Shown one piece after another: positions 10,380-22,425 of a stretch of 64,000 nt of DNA. This DNA comes from Rosa chinensis. Taxonomy: Eukaryota; Streptophyta; Magnoliopsida; Rosales; Rosaceae. A program made the translations under genes and the position numbers. Numbering within the stretch: the stretch's first letter is position 1; the number at the start of each line of letters is the position of its first letter. Below the pieces are notes generated by a model, which worked only from the letters and a program-made list of their open reading frames with translations, had not been told where the DNA came from and did not search any database. Location of the stretch: the NCBI RefSeq assembly GCF_002994745.2, contig NW_020126817.1, positions 62,001 to 126,000 on the forward strand, read 5' to 3'.

Positions 10380-12171
10380 TTCAAACGAAGCTGTGAAGGA
10401 GCCATCAACGAGAGTTTGACATTTCTATCCCTTCACTTGCTTAGGTTGAATTGTACTTGGGTCTTTGTTTGTTTGTTTGTTTATTTTACCCTTCCCTTAT
10501 TTTCGTAGCCCCCCATATTTAGGGTCTATATACCATACTTTTTGCCTACATTAAGACAATGTAGATTCTAAGTGTGGGGTGGGTTTACACCTTTATTTTA
10601 GTGTAGTTTATTTCAGTTTAAAAAAAAAAAAAAAAACGTTAGTTTTATAGTCTTTTTGTGTGTTTGAGTCTTAGGATTCCCCTAACGTCTAGGATGAACA
10701 TGTCTCTGAATTCATGGCTGAAGGTTTTGACAATCAAAATAGGACTTAATTGAATTCAGTGGTTAATCGACGTTGTGATCCTTGTATGAAGATTTGAGAT
10801 AGGATTGTAACTTGGTTCATTAAGCATGCTAGGATTAAGTCTGATTCATTTGACCCTAAGTGAGTTGTTGAGCTAAAATACTTTCTTTTCGAGTGCTTAT
10901 TGATAAATTTAGAATTTCATGGCTGTATTTGCAAAATCTCATCATTCTTTGAAAATCCAATGATCATGTGCCATAGATTTTAATGGACTAGAGAGTACTA
11001 GAACTCGGCTGTTGTGACTGTCAAAACTTGTATGCCATAATATGCACTGATCCTGGATAGGATAGAAGGCATTAGGATAACCACCAAAGCCAAACAAGCA
11101 TGTGTCCCCAATTGTGCCCGTCGTGGGACTCCTTAGAATGAACCCCTTTGAGCCTACGTTGAAAACCTTTGTTTCATCACCCTCACTACCCTACCATGAG
11201 CTTAGTACAAGATATCTCTACCCTTGTCTTAGGGACTTAGTAGAGCATGACATAGTATGTAGGGGTGACGATGAAAGACAAGTGTGGGGTGGGGAAAAAC
11301 CAAGAAAAAGAAAGAAGATTGCCGTGAAAAATGAATGAAAGAAAATGAAAAAAAAAAAAAGAAAGAAAGAAAGAAAGAAAAACGGCAAAAGAGAAGAAAA
11401 ATTGAAAAGAAAACTCTTGGGAAATTGTTGAAGTGTGGTTTTGGACTTTCAAATTTGTAGAAGGCTCAAAGTTGAAAATTATGCCTTTGTCCATTCCCAT
11501 GTTGGTTAGAGTGAAGGTTTAGCCCAAAACAATGATATTTGGCGTACAAAAAAAAAAGATGACATAAGGTGGTCCATATATGCTCTGCTAGGTCCTTAGG
11601 ATTTTTGTATCCTTAATCTTCATTTCGAAAACCCTAGCTTAGCCCCATTACAACCTGTTTTAAGTGCTTACTTGATCCTTGAGATGGGCAGTCTTTGGTT
11701 AGTGGAGTCAGTTACGCAGTCGAGCTTATGGTTTAGGTCCATTTGTGCACTTAGTCATTTCATGAGGTCTTTAATAAATCTTCACAAAATGCTTTTATTG
11801 ATGAAATATGCAAGCTGTTTGTTGCCTTACAATTTGTTCTCTTGCATGTACTTGAGTGTGAAGCTTTTAAGCATAGCCATTTCTGAGAGAAAAATTGAGA
11901 GTATGCCTGGTGAGTTTGGATTGGACTTGTTCGAAACATGCTATCATTCACTATATAACTTAAGTTCTCCATATCTTGCTTAGTCATATGAGTGTCACAT
12001 GTTTATTAACCATGGAATTATCTATGCGATTTTGATTAAGTGTTTAACGTGAAAGCCATGAGTTTGGAGTCTCTGAGACAACAGTTAGGAGCAATAGAGT
12101 CATTTACTTGTTTTTTGTTGAGTCGTTGTTTTGTTTTGTATTTTTGTTTTGCTAAGGGACTAGCAAAAGCT

Positions 12172-12185
12172 AAGTGTGGGGTAGT
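12172..12185 (+). other. Polypurine tract of A1
   Basis: AAGTGTGGGGTAGT directly precedes LTR2. Just upstream lies TAGCAAAAGCTA, a small inverted repeat kept in every family. Confidence 0.82.
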
Positions 12186-13980
12186 TGATAGGAGCAAAAA
12201 AAGTGTGACGATATTATTAATTATGTGCCTCATTTTAGCCTTATTTCTCCCTTAGTTTTGTGTTTTGAGTCATTAAGTCATTTTGAAAGTCTTGTTGAGT
12301 GTTTGGAGTGAAATAGGCGGAAAAAGTAAAATTCATGAAAAATCCTAGCTGGATCAGGATTCCTAACTGTCAACTATTTTTGCGGTCTTTACATTTTAAT
12401 TTCCCTTTATTTTCTCTAGAAAATTCTGATATTCTCCTGCTTGTTGTAGGAAACGTTGCCTGGTTGAACTCTTGGAAACAGCAATGATGGAGTCATAAAA
12501 TAAAGCATTAAGATATTTGACCAAGCAATGAAGAAGGGAAATAAAGGAGAAAAGATGTTTTCAGTTGAGGAATAAAAGAAAAAGATGTTTCAGCTGGAAA
12601 ATAAATAAGAGAAAGACGTTTTCAGTTGGGGAATAAAGGAGAAAAGACGTTTTCAGTTGAGGAATAAAAGAAAAAGATGTTTCAGCTGGAAAAATAAATA
12701 AGAGAAAGATGTTTCAACTTGGAAATTAAAGGAATTGCCCCATTATGAGAGGAGTTAAGGCCATAAAGAAGACGTTTCAGTTGGGAAAGCCAACCAATGC
12801 TCCCCTATAAATAGGCAATGCCCAGAACATAATTTGCATCACTTCCCGGCCTATCACTTCCCAGCCACAGATCACTTCCCAGCCAAGATCACTTCCCAGC
12901 CTATCACTTCTTGGCCAAAAACCATTCCAAGACTCTGCCCAATTCACTCCTTAAACTTCCATCACCTACAAGACCGTGACACCATCCATCCATCAATCTA
13001 CAAAGCTCTTAGGCGCTGAGTCAAGGACGCTCCACCACCATAGCAGAGACGAGTTCATCACCGTGTTGCTAAGCCGCTGAGGAAAGCTTCAAAGTGTAAC
13101 TATGACTCTACTTACAATTTTTTTTTCGGTTTTGTGCGTTTCAATTTGCAAGTTGTGTAATTGGAGACACGGAATTTTCAGAATATTTTTATTAATATTT
13201 TTGAGATTTTCAGTTTATTATTGAGTTAATTTTGAGAATTCTTTTATGATGCATGTTACAATCTTGTGCCCTTTTACGTGTTTAGGTAATTTTCAGAGTT
13301 AGGTTCATAAGTTTGCATGCTAGAATAACGGTGAGAGTTCTTGTGTGTTTGCTTAATTTGCCAAGAGTAATTGTTATTTGTTAAGACGCTGAGTTAAACA
13401 AGTAGTAATTAGTTCTAACGGGTGGTAAAAATCATGCTTTAATGATTAAATGATTCTGGAAATTACGTGTTAAATTCTATGTCTAATGGTTAATTTGCAC
13501 GTGTGAGTTGATTCGAGGGTTAGATAATACTACTAGTTAAGAGAATTACGCTGAGTGTTTTCAAAAATTGTAGTATTAGGCTTGGTAAGGACTTTTCCGA
13601 TCCAATCCTACATTAGAACGAATCAGATAAATGGATTGATCCGCTGAGGCTTTTCATTTGAGCTCTTATCTAGGCATTTAAGATGGGCACATTTTTGTAG
13701 CATGTTGAAATGGATTTTCTGTTTTTACACTTAGTAATTTTCGAGTGGTATTGGTCTAGGTTAGGGAAGTCGATCATTGTATATAGGTTTATTTGTTTTG
13801 TTTTTATTTTAAGTAGATTAGGAACCAAAATTCAAAACCCCCCATTTTATTCTTTTATTTGTTAATTGACCTTTTTGTGTAGGTGTACCCTACAATCCCC
13901 GGACTGAACGATCCCTGCTTATCCTATACTAACAACTACATTTTGCAGGGTTAAATTGTGAGGCTATTTCAGCCGCATCA
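12186..13980 (+). repeat. LTR2, shared middle LTR of the A complex
   Basis: This 1795-bp LTR is nearly identical to LTR1 and LTR3. It is preceded by a PPT and followed by a PBS, and no target duplication flanks it. It therefore acts as the 3' LTR of A1 and the 5' LTR of A2. The TATA box is at 12806-12813. Confidence 0.95.
12806..12813 (+). promoter_or_regulatory. TATA box, LTR2
   Basis: TATAAATA sits in the same context as in LTR1. It would drive the intact A2 gag if B1 were not in the leader. Confidence 0.72.
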
Positions 13981-14657
13981 ATTTTTGGCGCCGTTGCCGG
14001 GGATCGTTAAAATCCCTTGCACTTAAAGTGTCATCGATTTTTTTTGCATATAGAATGCATGCTAATTTTTGTACTACACTTGTGGAATGGTGACAAATTG
14101 CAATTTCGGTTAGGCAAGCTTTAATTGTGATTTAGTTTAAGTTTTATGAGTGTTACGAAATTAAGCATGTCTTTTATCATTGTTGTACAATTTGTAGAAG
14201 TTGTTTTTTTAAGCATATTGTAAATTGTATGTGTTTCACTTAGATTTTTTTTTTTTTCCAGCATTTTGTAAATTGTATATTGTAAATTGTAGAATGAGTT
14301 TTTTTTTTTTTTTAATATATTTTTTTTAGCATGTTGTAAATTGTATGTGTTTCACTTAGATTAATATACTTAGGTTATGAATTTAGCTAAATACTTAATT
14401 ATTGTAAGTGTGTAAAATCGTATGAGTAGACAAGGGCCCTTTTGTTAATATTGGCCTAAACCCTTCATTAGTACCTTGCTTAGGTCTCTTGAGGTTGAGG
14501 GCGGCCTTTATTAGCACTTGGAGAACGGTCTAACACATAAGTTAATTTCCCAGCTGAGTAAGGGGCGCATACGGATGGTGTCTTAGGTTGAGACCCTGGG
14601 TGATGGGTTCAATTGGATCTCAGAGATACTATAGAATGAGCCTAAACCACTATGTGG
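13981..14657 (+). other. A2 leader, upstream part
   Basis: This part is collinear with the A1 leader up to the hairpin CCACTATGTGG (14647-14657), whose 3' arm is the target site TGTGG of B1. The leader resumes at 30462. Confidence 0.88.
13986..14004 (+). other. Primer binding site of A2
   Basis: The same tRNA-Asp site, here continuing GGGGATCG. It therefore matches tRNA-Asp one base better than the GGGGATTG of the other copies. Confidence 0.9.
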
Positions 14658-15404
14658 TGATAGGAGCATTTTAATGCGACGTTTTAACTGCATTTCCCTA
14701 CATTTTCTGCGTTATTTCCTTAATAAAACTCTATTTAGGAAAGTTTCCATTCTTCGATTGGGAAAGTTCCTATTTGTAGAAAGTTTTTATTTTGTAGTTT
14801 CTATTTTTCATTTTTGGAAAGTTTCCATTTTTTTAGTTTAGGAAAGTTGCCATTTTTCATTTTAGGAAAGTTTCTATTTTTCTTATTAGTTTCTATTTTC
14901 AGGACCTCCGAGCTAAAAAGTGGAAATGAACTCACAAATGGAAAGAGGAGCTTGCGAACACCAAGGGGAGCAAAGATGAAGAACAATGAGCCACATAAAT
15001 GAGCAGAAATGAAGAAAAGAAGTTTTCCTGGTCCAACCAGGAAACCCTGCGAAAAGGAGGAAAGCTCACCAATGAAGTTTCCAACGTCACTATGAAAGAA
15101 AAATGGAAAAATAAAGTGTTATGACATTGGAAGATGACATGGCTTGAAGGTGACGCACAAAGGCCCAAGAACTCTCAAGAGGTTATGGATTTCGGCAAAT
15201 GGATAAAGGCCCATGGAAATTAGGGTTTGTGACACATGCGAGATATTTTTGGAGAATATATATGTGTTTGCCGTAAAATACAAAGAGGAAAAGGAGGAGG
15301 CAACATGAAAATCTGAAAATATAATTGAAGATTTTGATTGGAGTAATTCAAGGGAGATTTTTAAGGGCAAAGAGATATTCTTGGAAGATTTAAATGTGAT
15401 TTTT

Positions 15405-15600
15405 GGCCGAAAATGGTGAAGCAAATCAGCATTTATTTATGGAATTTCGGCAATTACTTTCCCAAGGATATTTGTGGCCGAAATTGGTGAAGCAAATCAG
15501 AATTTATTTATGGAATTTCGGCAATTACTCTCTCCTAAGATATTCTTGGCCGAAATTAATGAAGAAAATCAGAAAATCCTTATATAATTTCGGCAAGGAT
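15405..15600 (+). repeat. 71-72-bp tandem repeat in B-type U3
   Basis: Units start at GGCCGAAA/GGCCGAAAT at 15405, 15476 and 15548. Each unit also contains ATTTCGGC, giving GCCGAAAT...ATTTCGGC inverted arms about 40 bp apart. A 68-codon frame across the array reflects its near-multiple-of-3 period and is not a gene. Confidence 0.85.
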
Positions 15601-15640
15601 ATATATTAAAGGAATTTAGGGAATTAATTTGGAGAGTTTT

Positions 15641-15735
15641 GATTGGTTAGATGACACACCAAGGCTTACTTGGCATTCTACGATTGGTTGGACCACATCA
15701 CAAGGCTTACTTGGCATCATACCATTGGTTGAAGT
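15641..15735 (+). promoter_or_regulatory. 41-bp repeats carrying inverted CCAAT boxes, upstream of TATA
   Basis: ATTGG occurs at 15642, 15683 and 15724, exactly 41 bp apart. Each of the first two is followed by AAGGCTTACTTGGCAT. The array ends about 45 bp before TATATATT (15780-15787). The layout suggests a duplicated promoter element. Confidence 0.75.
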
Positions 15736-15779
15736 GATGTGGAAATTTCTGATTGCTTGGAGAACCCTAGCCGTGCCCC

Positions 15780-15787
15780 TATATATT
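15780..15787 (+). promoter_or_regulatory. TATA box, B1 5' LTR
   Basis: TATATATT follows the CCAAT array. The equivalent box in the 3' LTR is at 29292-29299. Confidence 0.7.
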
Positions 15788-16949
15788 CTCCCCTTTTCTC
15801 AACGTCAAGGGTTCCTCTCCCCCATACAATTTACACTTTAGAAAAAAATCAGAAAATCTTCTTAGCATAGCCGTGAGTTTCTCCATCCTCTAGTCATCTC
15901 CACGAGTTCAAGCAAGGCCAAGGGAGAAGAAGCATAGCCGTGAGCATCCATCATCCATCTCCAACCTTGAAGCTTGCTTTCGAGATTCAAGAGACCACCA
16001 CATCAATCGTTCATCACCATCTCCATCTCACGGTGTAATCCGATTCTCCTTTGTAACCTTTGCTTTGAATTTCGTTGGTTATGAACTAGTTGACATATGT
16101 GTTTGAACAAATATTAATTTCTGAAATTTTTATGATTAATTGAGAATTTTCAGATTCATATTATTGTTCTTCGAGAGTTGCTTATGTGGGTTTGTTTAAT
16201 TAAATTTGCGTTATAGATAACTTTTGTATTTTAATCTTATGTGGTTGCAAACACTTAGGGTTTTGATATGAATGATGCTAGGTTTAAGAGCATGAAATCG
16301 ACTTTTCGTTTTGTGTAAACTTGAATCAAAGTAGTAAAGGTTTTGTACAAAGATCGAATTTAATTAACGAGGATTGCAATTAGGTGGACTTTTCCATACT
16401 AAGTTGTACACTTGAGTTGATAGCCTTTCTCTATGTGTAATGCGTTAAACATGACATGATTGACTAGCTTTCTAGGGTTTGATTGCATGTTTGATAGTAT
16501 TAATCTAGGTGCTTTCGCTTAGGTTAATTAGCATTGAAAAGTAAAAAATGGGAATTCATTTGCTTTCGAATGTTTCACATGATCAACTCCTTTCTCATGA
16601 CTTAGATGAACAATATTAGGGTTTGAATCGAATTTAATCATATGTTTCGGTTTTTGATCCTTGTTTCTCTCGTTCCATCTTTGTATTTATGTTTTTACAT
16701 TTTAATTGTTTTCTTTACTTCATTTATTTTCGAAAACCCAAAAACAAAATTCCCCCTTTTTCGTGTAAAATGTTTATAGTTGTGAATATCTTTGTGAATA
16801 TTATACTTTGTTTTAATTTTAATTGTTTAATTGTTTGACAATGACAGGTGTACCCTCAATCCCCGGAATAGAACGATCCCTATTTATTACGTACTACTAA
16901 TGACATTTCAGGGTTAAATTGTGCGCTTCCTTTTAGCTGCATCAATTTT

Positions 16950-16968
16950 TGGCGCCGTTGCCGGGGAT
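16950..16968 (+). other. Primer binding site of B1
   Basis: TGGCGCCGTTGCCGGGGAT, 5 bp after the LTR, complementary to tRNA-Asp. Confidence 0.92.
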
Positions 16969-17386
16969 TGAAAAATCATTTGTCATATTGTGAATATTTG
17001 TTTTGTTTATATGTTGTGTTCGAAAAAGAAAAAAAAAAAAAAATTTACTTGTTAATTGTTCTTAATTTGTTAGTTAATTAGTTAATTAGTTAATTAATTA
17101 CTTAGGTTGTTATTTATATTATTGAATACGAATTTTAATTGTGAGTTGTAAATTAAAGAAGGAATAGGTGAAGTCGTGTTTATTAATATTGGCCTAAACC
17201 CCTTATTGGTACCTAGTCCAGGTCCCTTAAGGTTGAGGGCGGCCTTTATTAACATTCATTGAACTGTCTTCACACTTAGGATCTTTTTCATCCAAGTAAG
17301 TATAGCCTATGTGGGATGGTGTCTAGGAAGGGGACAACGCTCATGACAGGTTCTTGAATCCAGAAGTGCTTACAAATGGGCCTAAA

Positions 17387-17397
17387 CCACAATGTGG
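17387..17397 (+). other. Conserved leader hairpin (B1)
   Basis: CCAC/GTGG stem, loop AAT, followed by GAGTAGC. Equivalents lie at 5511, 5544, 14647, 23830, 30484, 36559, 36592, 45581, 45614, 46425 and 56057. Confidence 0.7.
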
Positions 17398-18021
17398 GAG
17401 TAGCTCATGCCAAAATGGATTCTACCTCTCGTGGTCGCCCTCCCCTACCTGGCCATTTCAGTAAGGTTGCCCAAAGGATGTAGGAGAGACTTGGTGTCTA
17501 GACGACTATACTTGGGCCGCACGTCCTCTTGATTTACCGCTTGGAATTTAATTTGATATCAATGATATATATAACAAACGAAAATATTGTGATTCACTAA
17601 GGTATATTGGATTAAACATAGTCTTGAAAAGGGTAGCTGTTTCAGTCCCATTGCACATCGAGACTCCCTGTTCCCGTACCTAAGTGTTGAAAATAATTGT
17701 AAAGGAAAGGAAAGAATGTAAATATTTGTAAGTATTTTCGTACAAAGAAAGAAAAGAAAAAAAAAAAAAAAAAAAACACTTGTGTAAATATTTTTCGTGT
17801 TTTTTTTTTTTTTTTACTCACTTGTGTACTTAACTTGTGTCTTATGTACTGACTTGTTAACTTGTGTACTTAACTTGTTAATATTACATGTAGTTTGTAA
17901 TTCACTAACTTGTTATACTTGTTTATATTTTTTTTTTTTTTTTTTGTATTTCTTTGTTAATTATAGTCACTAACTTTATTTAATGGAGGTACCGTCTGGC
18001 TGAAAGACGTTAAATTCAAGC

Positions 18022-18054
18022 GCTGCTTGGGAGGCAACCCAATTCAGAAGCAGC
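18022..18054 (+). other. Conserved 3' RNA hairpin (B1)
   Basis: TTGGG/CCCAA closes AGGCAA, and an outer stem GCTGC/GCAGC extends it. This lies directly after the point where coding sequence is missing. Confidence 0.72.
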
Positions 18055-18404
18055 TGTGAAGGAGTCTTCAATAACACAGATTTGCTTTCTCTTTCGCTAT
18101 TTCTTTTACTTTATAATTTTCTCCTTTATTTTTGTAGTCTTTTCGTAAATTCCATTCCTATATGCTTAATTGTTTCATTGCATGCTTATGATTGATTACA
18201 TTGAGGACAATGCAATATTTAAGTGTGGGGGAAGGGATTTACACTTTTATCTTGAGTCATATATTGAAAAATACAAAAAAAGTGAAAAATGTCAAAAATT
18301 TAAAAATTTTCGTTGCTTTTGTTTTTGTTTTGAGTCTTAGGATGCCCTTTCAACTGTCTAGGATGATTCTATATCTCTGAAATCATGATTAAAAGAGGAT
18401 CACT

Positions 18405-20709
18405 GATGCGCCTAAAAGCAAGCGCATAATTTAACCCTGAAATGTCATTAGTAGTATAAGTAAGTAGGGATCGTTCTATTCCGGGGATTGAGGGTACACC
18501 TGTCATTGTCAAACAATTAAACAATTAAAATTAAAACAAAGTATAATATTCACAAAGATATTCACAACTATAAACATTATTTACGAAAAAGGGGGGATTT
18601 TGTTTTTGGGTTTTTCGAAAATAAAACTAAGTTAACAAAACAATTAAAATGCAAAAACATAAAAATACAAATGGAATGAGAGAACAAAGATCAAAATCGA
18701 AACATATGATTAAAATTGACTCAAACCCTAATATTGTTCATCTAAGTCATGAGAAAGGAGTTGATCATGTGAAACATTCGAAAGCAAATGAATTCCCATT
18801 TTTTACTTTTCAATGCTAATTAACCTAAGCGAAAGCACCTAGATTAATCCTATCAAACATGCAATCAAACCCTAGAAAGCTAGTCAATCATGTCATGTTT
18901 AACGCATTACACATAGAGAAAGGCTATCAACCCAAGTGTACAACTTAGTATGGAAAAGTCCACCTAATTGCAATCCTCGTTAATTAAATTCGATATTTGT
19001 ACAAAACCTTTACTACTTTGATTCAAGTTTACACAAAACGAAAAGTCGATTTCATGTTCTTAAACCTAGCACCAATTATATCGAAACCCTAAGTGTTTGC
19101 AACCACATAAGATTAAAATACAAAAGTTATCTATAACGCAAATTTAATTAAACAAACCCACATAAGCAACTCTCGAATCACAATAATATGAATCTGAAAA
19201 TTCTCAATTAATCATAAAAATTCCAGAAATTAATATTTGTTCAAACACATATGTCAACTAGAACAAAACCAACGAAATTCAAAGCAAATGTTACAAAGGA
19301 GAATCGGATTACACCGTGAGATGGGGATGGTGATGAACGATTGATGTGGTGGTCTCTTGAATCTCGAAAGTAAGCTTCAAGGTTGGAGATGGATGATGGA
19401 TGCTCACGGCTTCTCTTCTTCTCCCTTGGCCTTGCTTGAACTCGTAGCTTGCTCTAGAGGGTGGAGGAACTCACGGCTATGCTAAGAAGATTTTCTGATT
19501 TTTTTCTAACGTGTAAATTGTATGGGGGAGAGGAACCCTTGACGTCTAGAGGAAGTGAGTATATATAGGGGCACGGCTAGGGTTCTCCAAGCAATCAGAA
19601 ATTTCCACATCACTTCAACCAATGGTATGATGCCAAGTAAGCCTTGTGATGTGGTCCAACCAATCGTAGAATGCCAAGTAAGCCTTGGTGTGTCATCTAA
19701 CCAATCAAAACTCTCCAAATTAATTCCCTAAATTCCTTTAATATATATCCTTGCCGAAATTATATAAGGATTTTCTGATTTTCTTCATTAATTTCGGCCA
19801 AGAATATCTTAGGAGAGAGTAATTGCCGAAATTCCATAAATAAATTCTGATTTGCTTCACCAATTTCGGCCACAAATATCCTTGGGAAAGTAATTGCCGA
19901 AATTCCATAAATAAATGCTGATTTGCTTCACCATTTTCGACCAAAAATCACATTTAAATCTTCCAAGAATATCTCTTTGCCCTTAAAAATCTCCCTTGAA
20001 TTACTCCAATCAAAATCTTCAATTATATTTTCAGATTTTCATGTTGCCTCCTCCTTTTCCTCTTTGTATTTTACGGCAAACACATATATATTCTCCAAAA
20101 ATATCTCTCATGTGTCACAAACCCTAATTTCCATGGGCCTTTATCCATTTGCCGAAATCCATAACCTCTTAAGAGTTCTTGGGCCTTTGTGCGTCACCTT
20201 CAAGCCATGTCATCTTCTAATGTCTTCAAGAAGCTTCTTTCAATGCCATGACACTTCATTTTTCTGCTTTCCTTTCTTGGTTGACTCAAGAGTCTTGTTT
20301 TGGCAGGGTTTCCTCTTCTGGACAAGGTTTCCTGGTTGAAACAGGATTTCCTGGTTGAACTAGGAAAACTTCATTTCTTCTTTTCAGCTTATTTATGCAG
20401 CCCTTTGTATCTCATTTTGTCTCCTTCCAACATTGGCGAGCTCCTCTTTCCATTTGTGAGTTCATTTCCACTTTTTAGCTCCGAGGTCCTGAAAATAGAA
20501 ACTAGTAAGAAAAATAGAAACTTTCCTAAAATGAAAATGGAAACTTTCCAAAAATGAAAAATAGAAACTACAAAAATAGAAACTTTCTACAAATAGGAAC
20601 TTTCCCAATCGAAGAATGGAAACTTTCCTAAACAGAGTTTTATTAAGGAAATAACGCAGAAAATATAGGGAAATAACAGTTAAAACGTCGCATTAAAATG
20701 CTCCTATCA
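18405..20709 (-). repeat. B2 3' LTR
   Basis: 2305 bp, reversed (starts TGATGCGCC, ends GCTCCTATCA on the plus strand). The TATA box on the minus strand is at 19560-19567. ORF-like frames of 138 and 85 codons lie within it and recur exactly in the other LTR; they have no recognisable domain. Confidence 0.95.
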
Positions 20710-20724
20710 AATTCCCCCACACTT
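20710..20724 (-). other. Polypurine tract of B2
   Basis: AAGTGTGGGGGAATT on the minus strand abuts the 3' LTR. Confidence 0.82.
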
Positions 20725-22425
20725 AGCTTTTGCTAGTCCCTTAGCAAAATCACACAAAGACTCAACTAAGACTCAACGAAAATTTAAAGACTACACAAAA
20801 AATGACTCTATTGCCCTTCAACTTTTTGTCTCAGAAATCTCTTACTTTCACAACATCAAGATTAGCACTCCACCAAGAATCAATGTTTAGGCATTCGAGA
20901 GTTAATTAAAACACATAATTTACATATACACAAGTAGGACTTGGTTGAAACAATGGTGATGGTTTCTGTTAAGCATGCTTCAAACAAGTATGATTCAAAT
21001 CCTCACAAGGTGTATCCACTCCTCTCAGAATTCAAGGCAATACTTAAAAGCTTATAATCACTCAATTATATGTGAGAGTAAATATTTTGAGGCAATCAAA
21101 TAGCTCACATATATAAGAAACGAAAAGCACTTTGTGAATATAATTTTTTTTTTCAAAAGATCTCATGAAAGATACCAACTACTTGCACGGATGGACCCAA
21201 GCCATAGGTTCAACTCTTGTAACTCATCTCCACATCAAAGGTTGTCCCATCTTAAGGATCAAGAAGGTCTTCTCAAAGGTTGTAATGGGGCTAAGGCTCA
21301 AAGTTTTAAGAAATGAAAGATAAGGATTTTAACAAAGTGTCCTAAAAACCTAGCAGAGTTCATGTAGATGTAGAGACTTCTAGAAATCCAGCAAGGCATA
21401 GCAACACGTCATGTCCTTCCTAGGGGTAAAATAAAAGGGCCTAATGTCTTCATGTTGGGCTCAACCTTCATTCTAAACTTCCCTTGAACTCTTGTGAATT
21501 GGACAAAGGCCAAATTTTTCACTAGTGGGCCTTCAATTCAAAACAATCTCCAAACTCACCAAGTATGGGGGACTAAAATCCATATATATATTTTTCTTTT
21601 TCTTTTCTAGCCGTACACATTTTTTTTTCTTCTTTTTTTTCATTTTTTTTTTCGGCTTTCACATTTTTTTTTTTCTATCATGGACAAGTCTACCCCCACA
21701 CTTGAACTTTCACCTCTTCTCAATCTGCATTCTCAATGCCAAATCCTTAAGTAAAGTCCCAAAATTAGCTCCACTAAGTTTCTAGAACAAAGGGTAGGAG
21801 TGTAATTATACTAAGGTTCAGGGTTAAGGATTTTAAGGGTGATGAACGAAAAGGCTTAATGTAGGCTCAAAGGGGCTTATCTAGGGGGGTCCCACGACGG
21901 GCACAAATATGGACACAAGTTTATATGGTAATGGTGGTAATTCCTAGGGTGCCTCTATCCTTTCCAGAATTAGGGCCATGTATTGATATAACGTCTCAAC
22001 AAGCACAAGAGCGAATTCTAGCATTCTCTAGTCCATCAAACTTAATCTATGGCAAGCAGTCAATCAACATGAAAGAATAATGAGATCATCAAAACATCGC
22101 CAAGAAATTAAGAATATATATTTTTCATTTATCACTCCAAGAAACAGGGACATGGGCTCAAATATCTCACATGGGCTTTTATGAATCAAAACTCATCCTA
22201 ACATGCTCATATTCTGTACCAAGGTCACGAAATCCATATCCACTACACATGCATATACTTTTCATATATCTCAATTAACCAAAGAATACCATTTAAAATC
22301 ATCTCAATCTTGTGATCCTCTCTTAGCTATAATTTCAGAGATATAGAATCATCCTAGACAGTTGAAAGGCATCCTATGACTCAAAAATAAAAACAAAAGA
22401 CTAAGACTCAATAAATAAAAGCAAC

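Larger units (their letters stand above)
10317..12185 (+). other. A1 3' UTR
   Basis: This is 1.87 kb of non-coding sequence after gag. It holds the ATGGGAGGCAACCCAT hairpin (10364-10379) and three copies of AAGTGTGGGG (10570, 11280, 12172), the last being the PPT. A stretch around 11100-11160 (GTGCCCGTCGTGGGACT) is shared with the B family. A 78-codon frame here needs a GTG start and is not called. There is a run of A and GAAA repeats at 11348-11383. No trace of pol or env-like coding sequence was seen. Confidence 0.85.
14658..16944 (+). repeat. B1 5' LTR
   Basis: 2287 bp, from TGATAGGAGC to GCTGCATCA. U3 begins with many GGAAAGTTTCYATTTT units (about 14735-14905), followed by the 72-bp and 41-bp repeat arrays and a TATA box at 15780. 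A block shared by the families (CAATCCCCGG then ACGATCCC) lies at 16857-16885. Confidence 0.95.
16945..18404 (+). other. B1 internal region, part 1 (leader joined to 3' UTR)
   Basis: This part has the leader block also found in A and C (about 17170-17690), a (TTAAT/GTTAATTA) repeat at about 17070-17100, and A/T tracts at 17755-17815 and 17925-17945. It then goes directly to AATGGAGGTACCGTC (about 17983) and the 3' hairpin. There is no gag ATG or coding frame. It breaks at 18404, where B2 inserted (TSD ATCAC, 18400-18404 and 26592-26596). Confidence 0.87.

Noticed and set aside
11102..11338. 78-codon frame found in four A-type 3' UTRs, possible env remnant
   Set aside because: It begins with GTG, not ATG; the nucleotide block is also conserved in B where no equivalent frame is open. 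I treat it as conserved non-coding sequence.
15405..15600. CRISPR-like array in B LTRs
   Set aside because: Units are contiguous 71-72-bp tandem repeats without spacers, in a plant LTR promoter.
19923..20339. 138-codon frame in B2 LTRs (also 25805-26221)
   Set aside because: It lies inside the LTR on the strand opposite to transcription, contains no known domain, and is present twice only because LTRs are copies.
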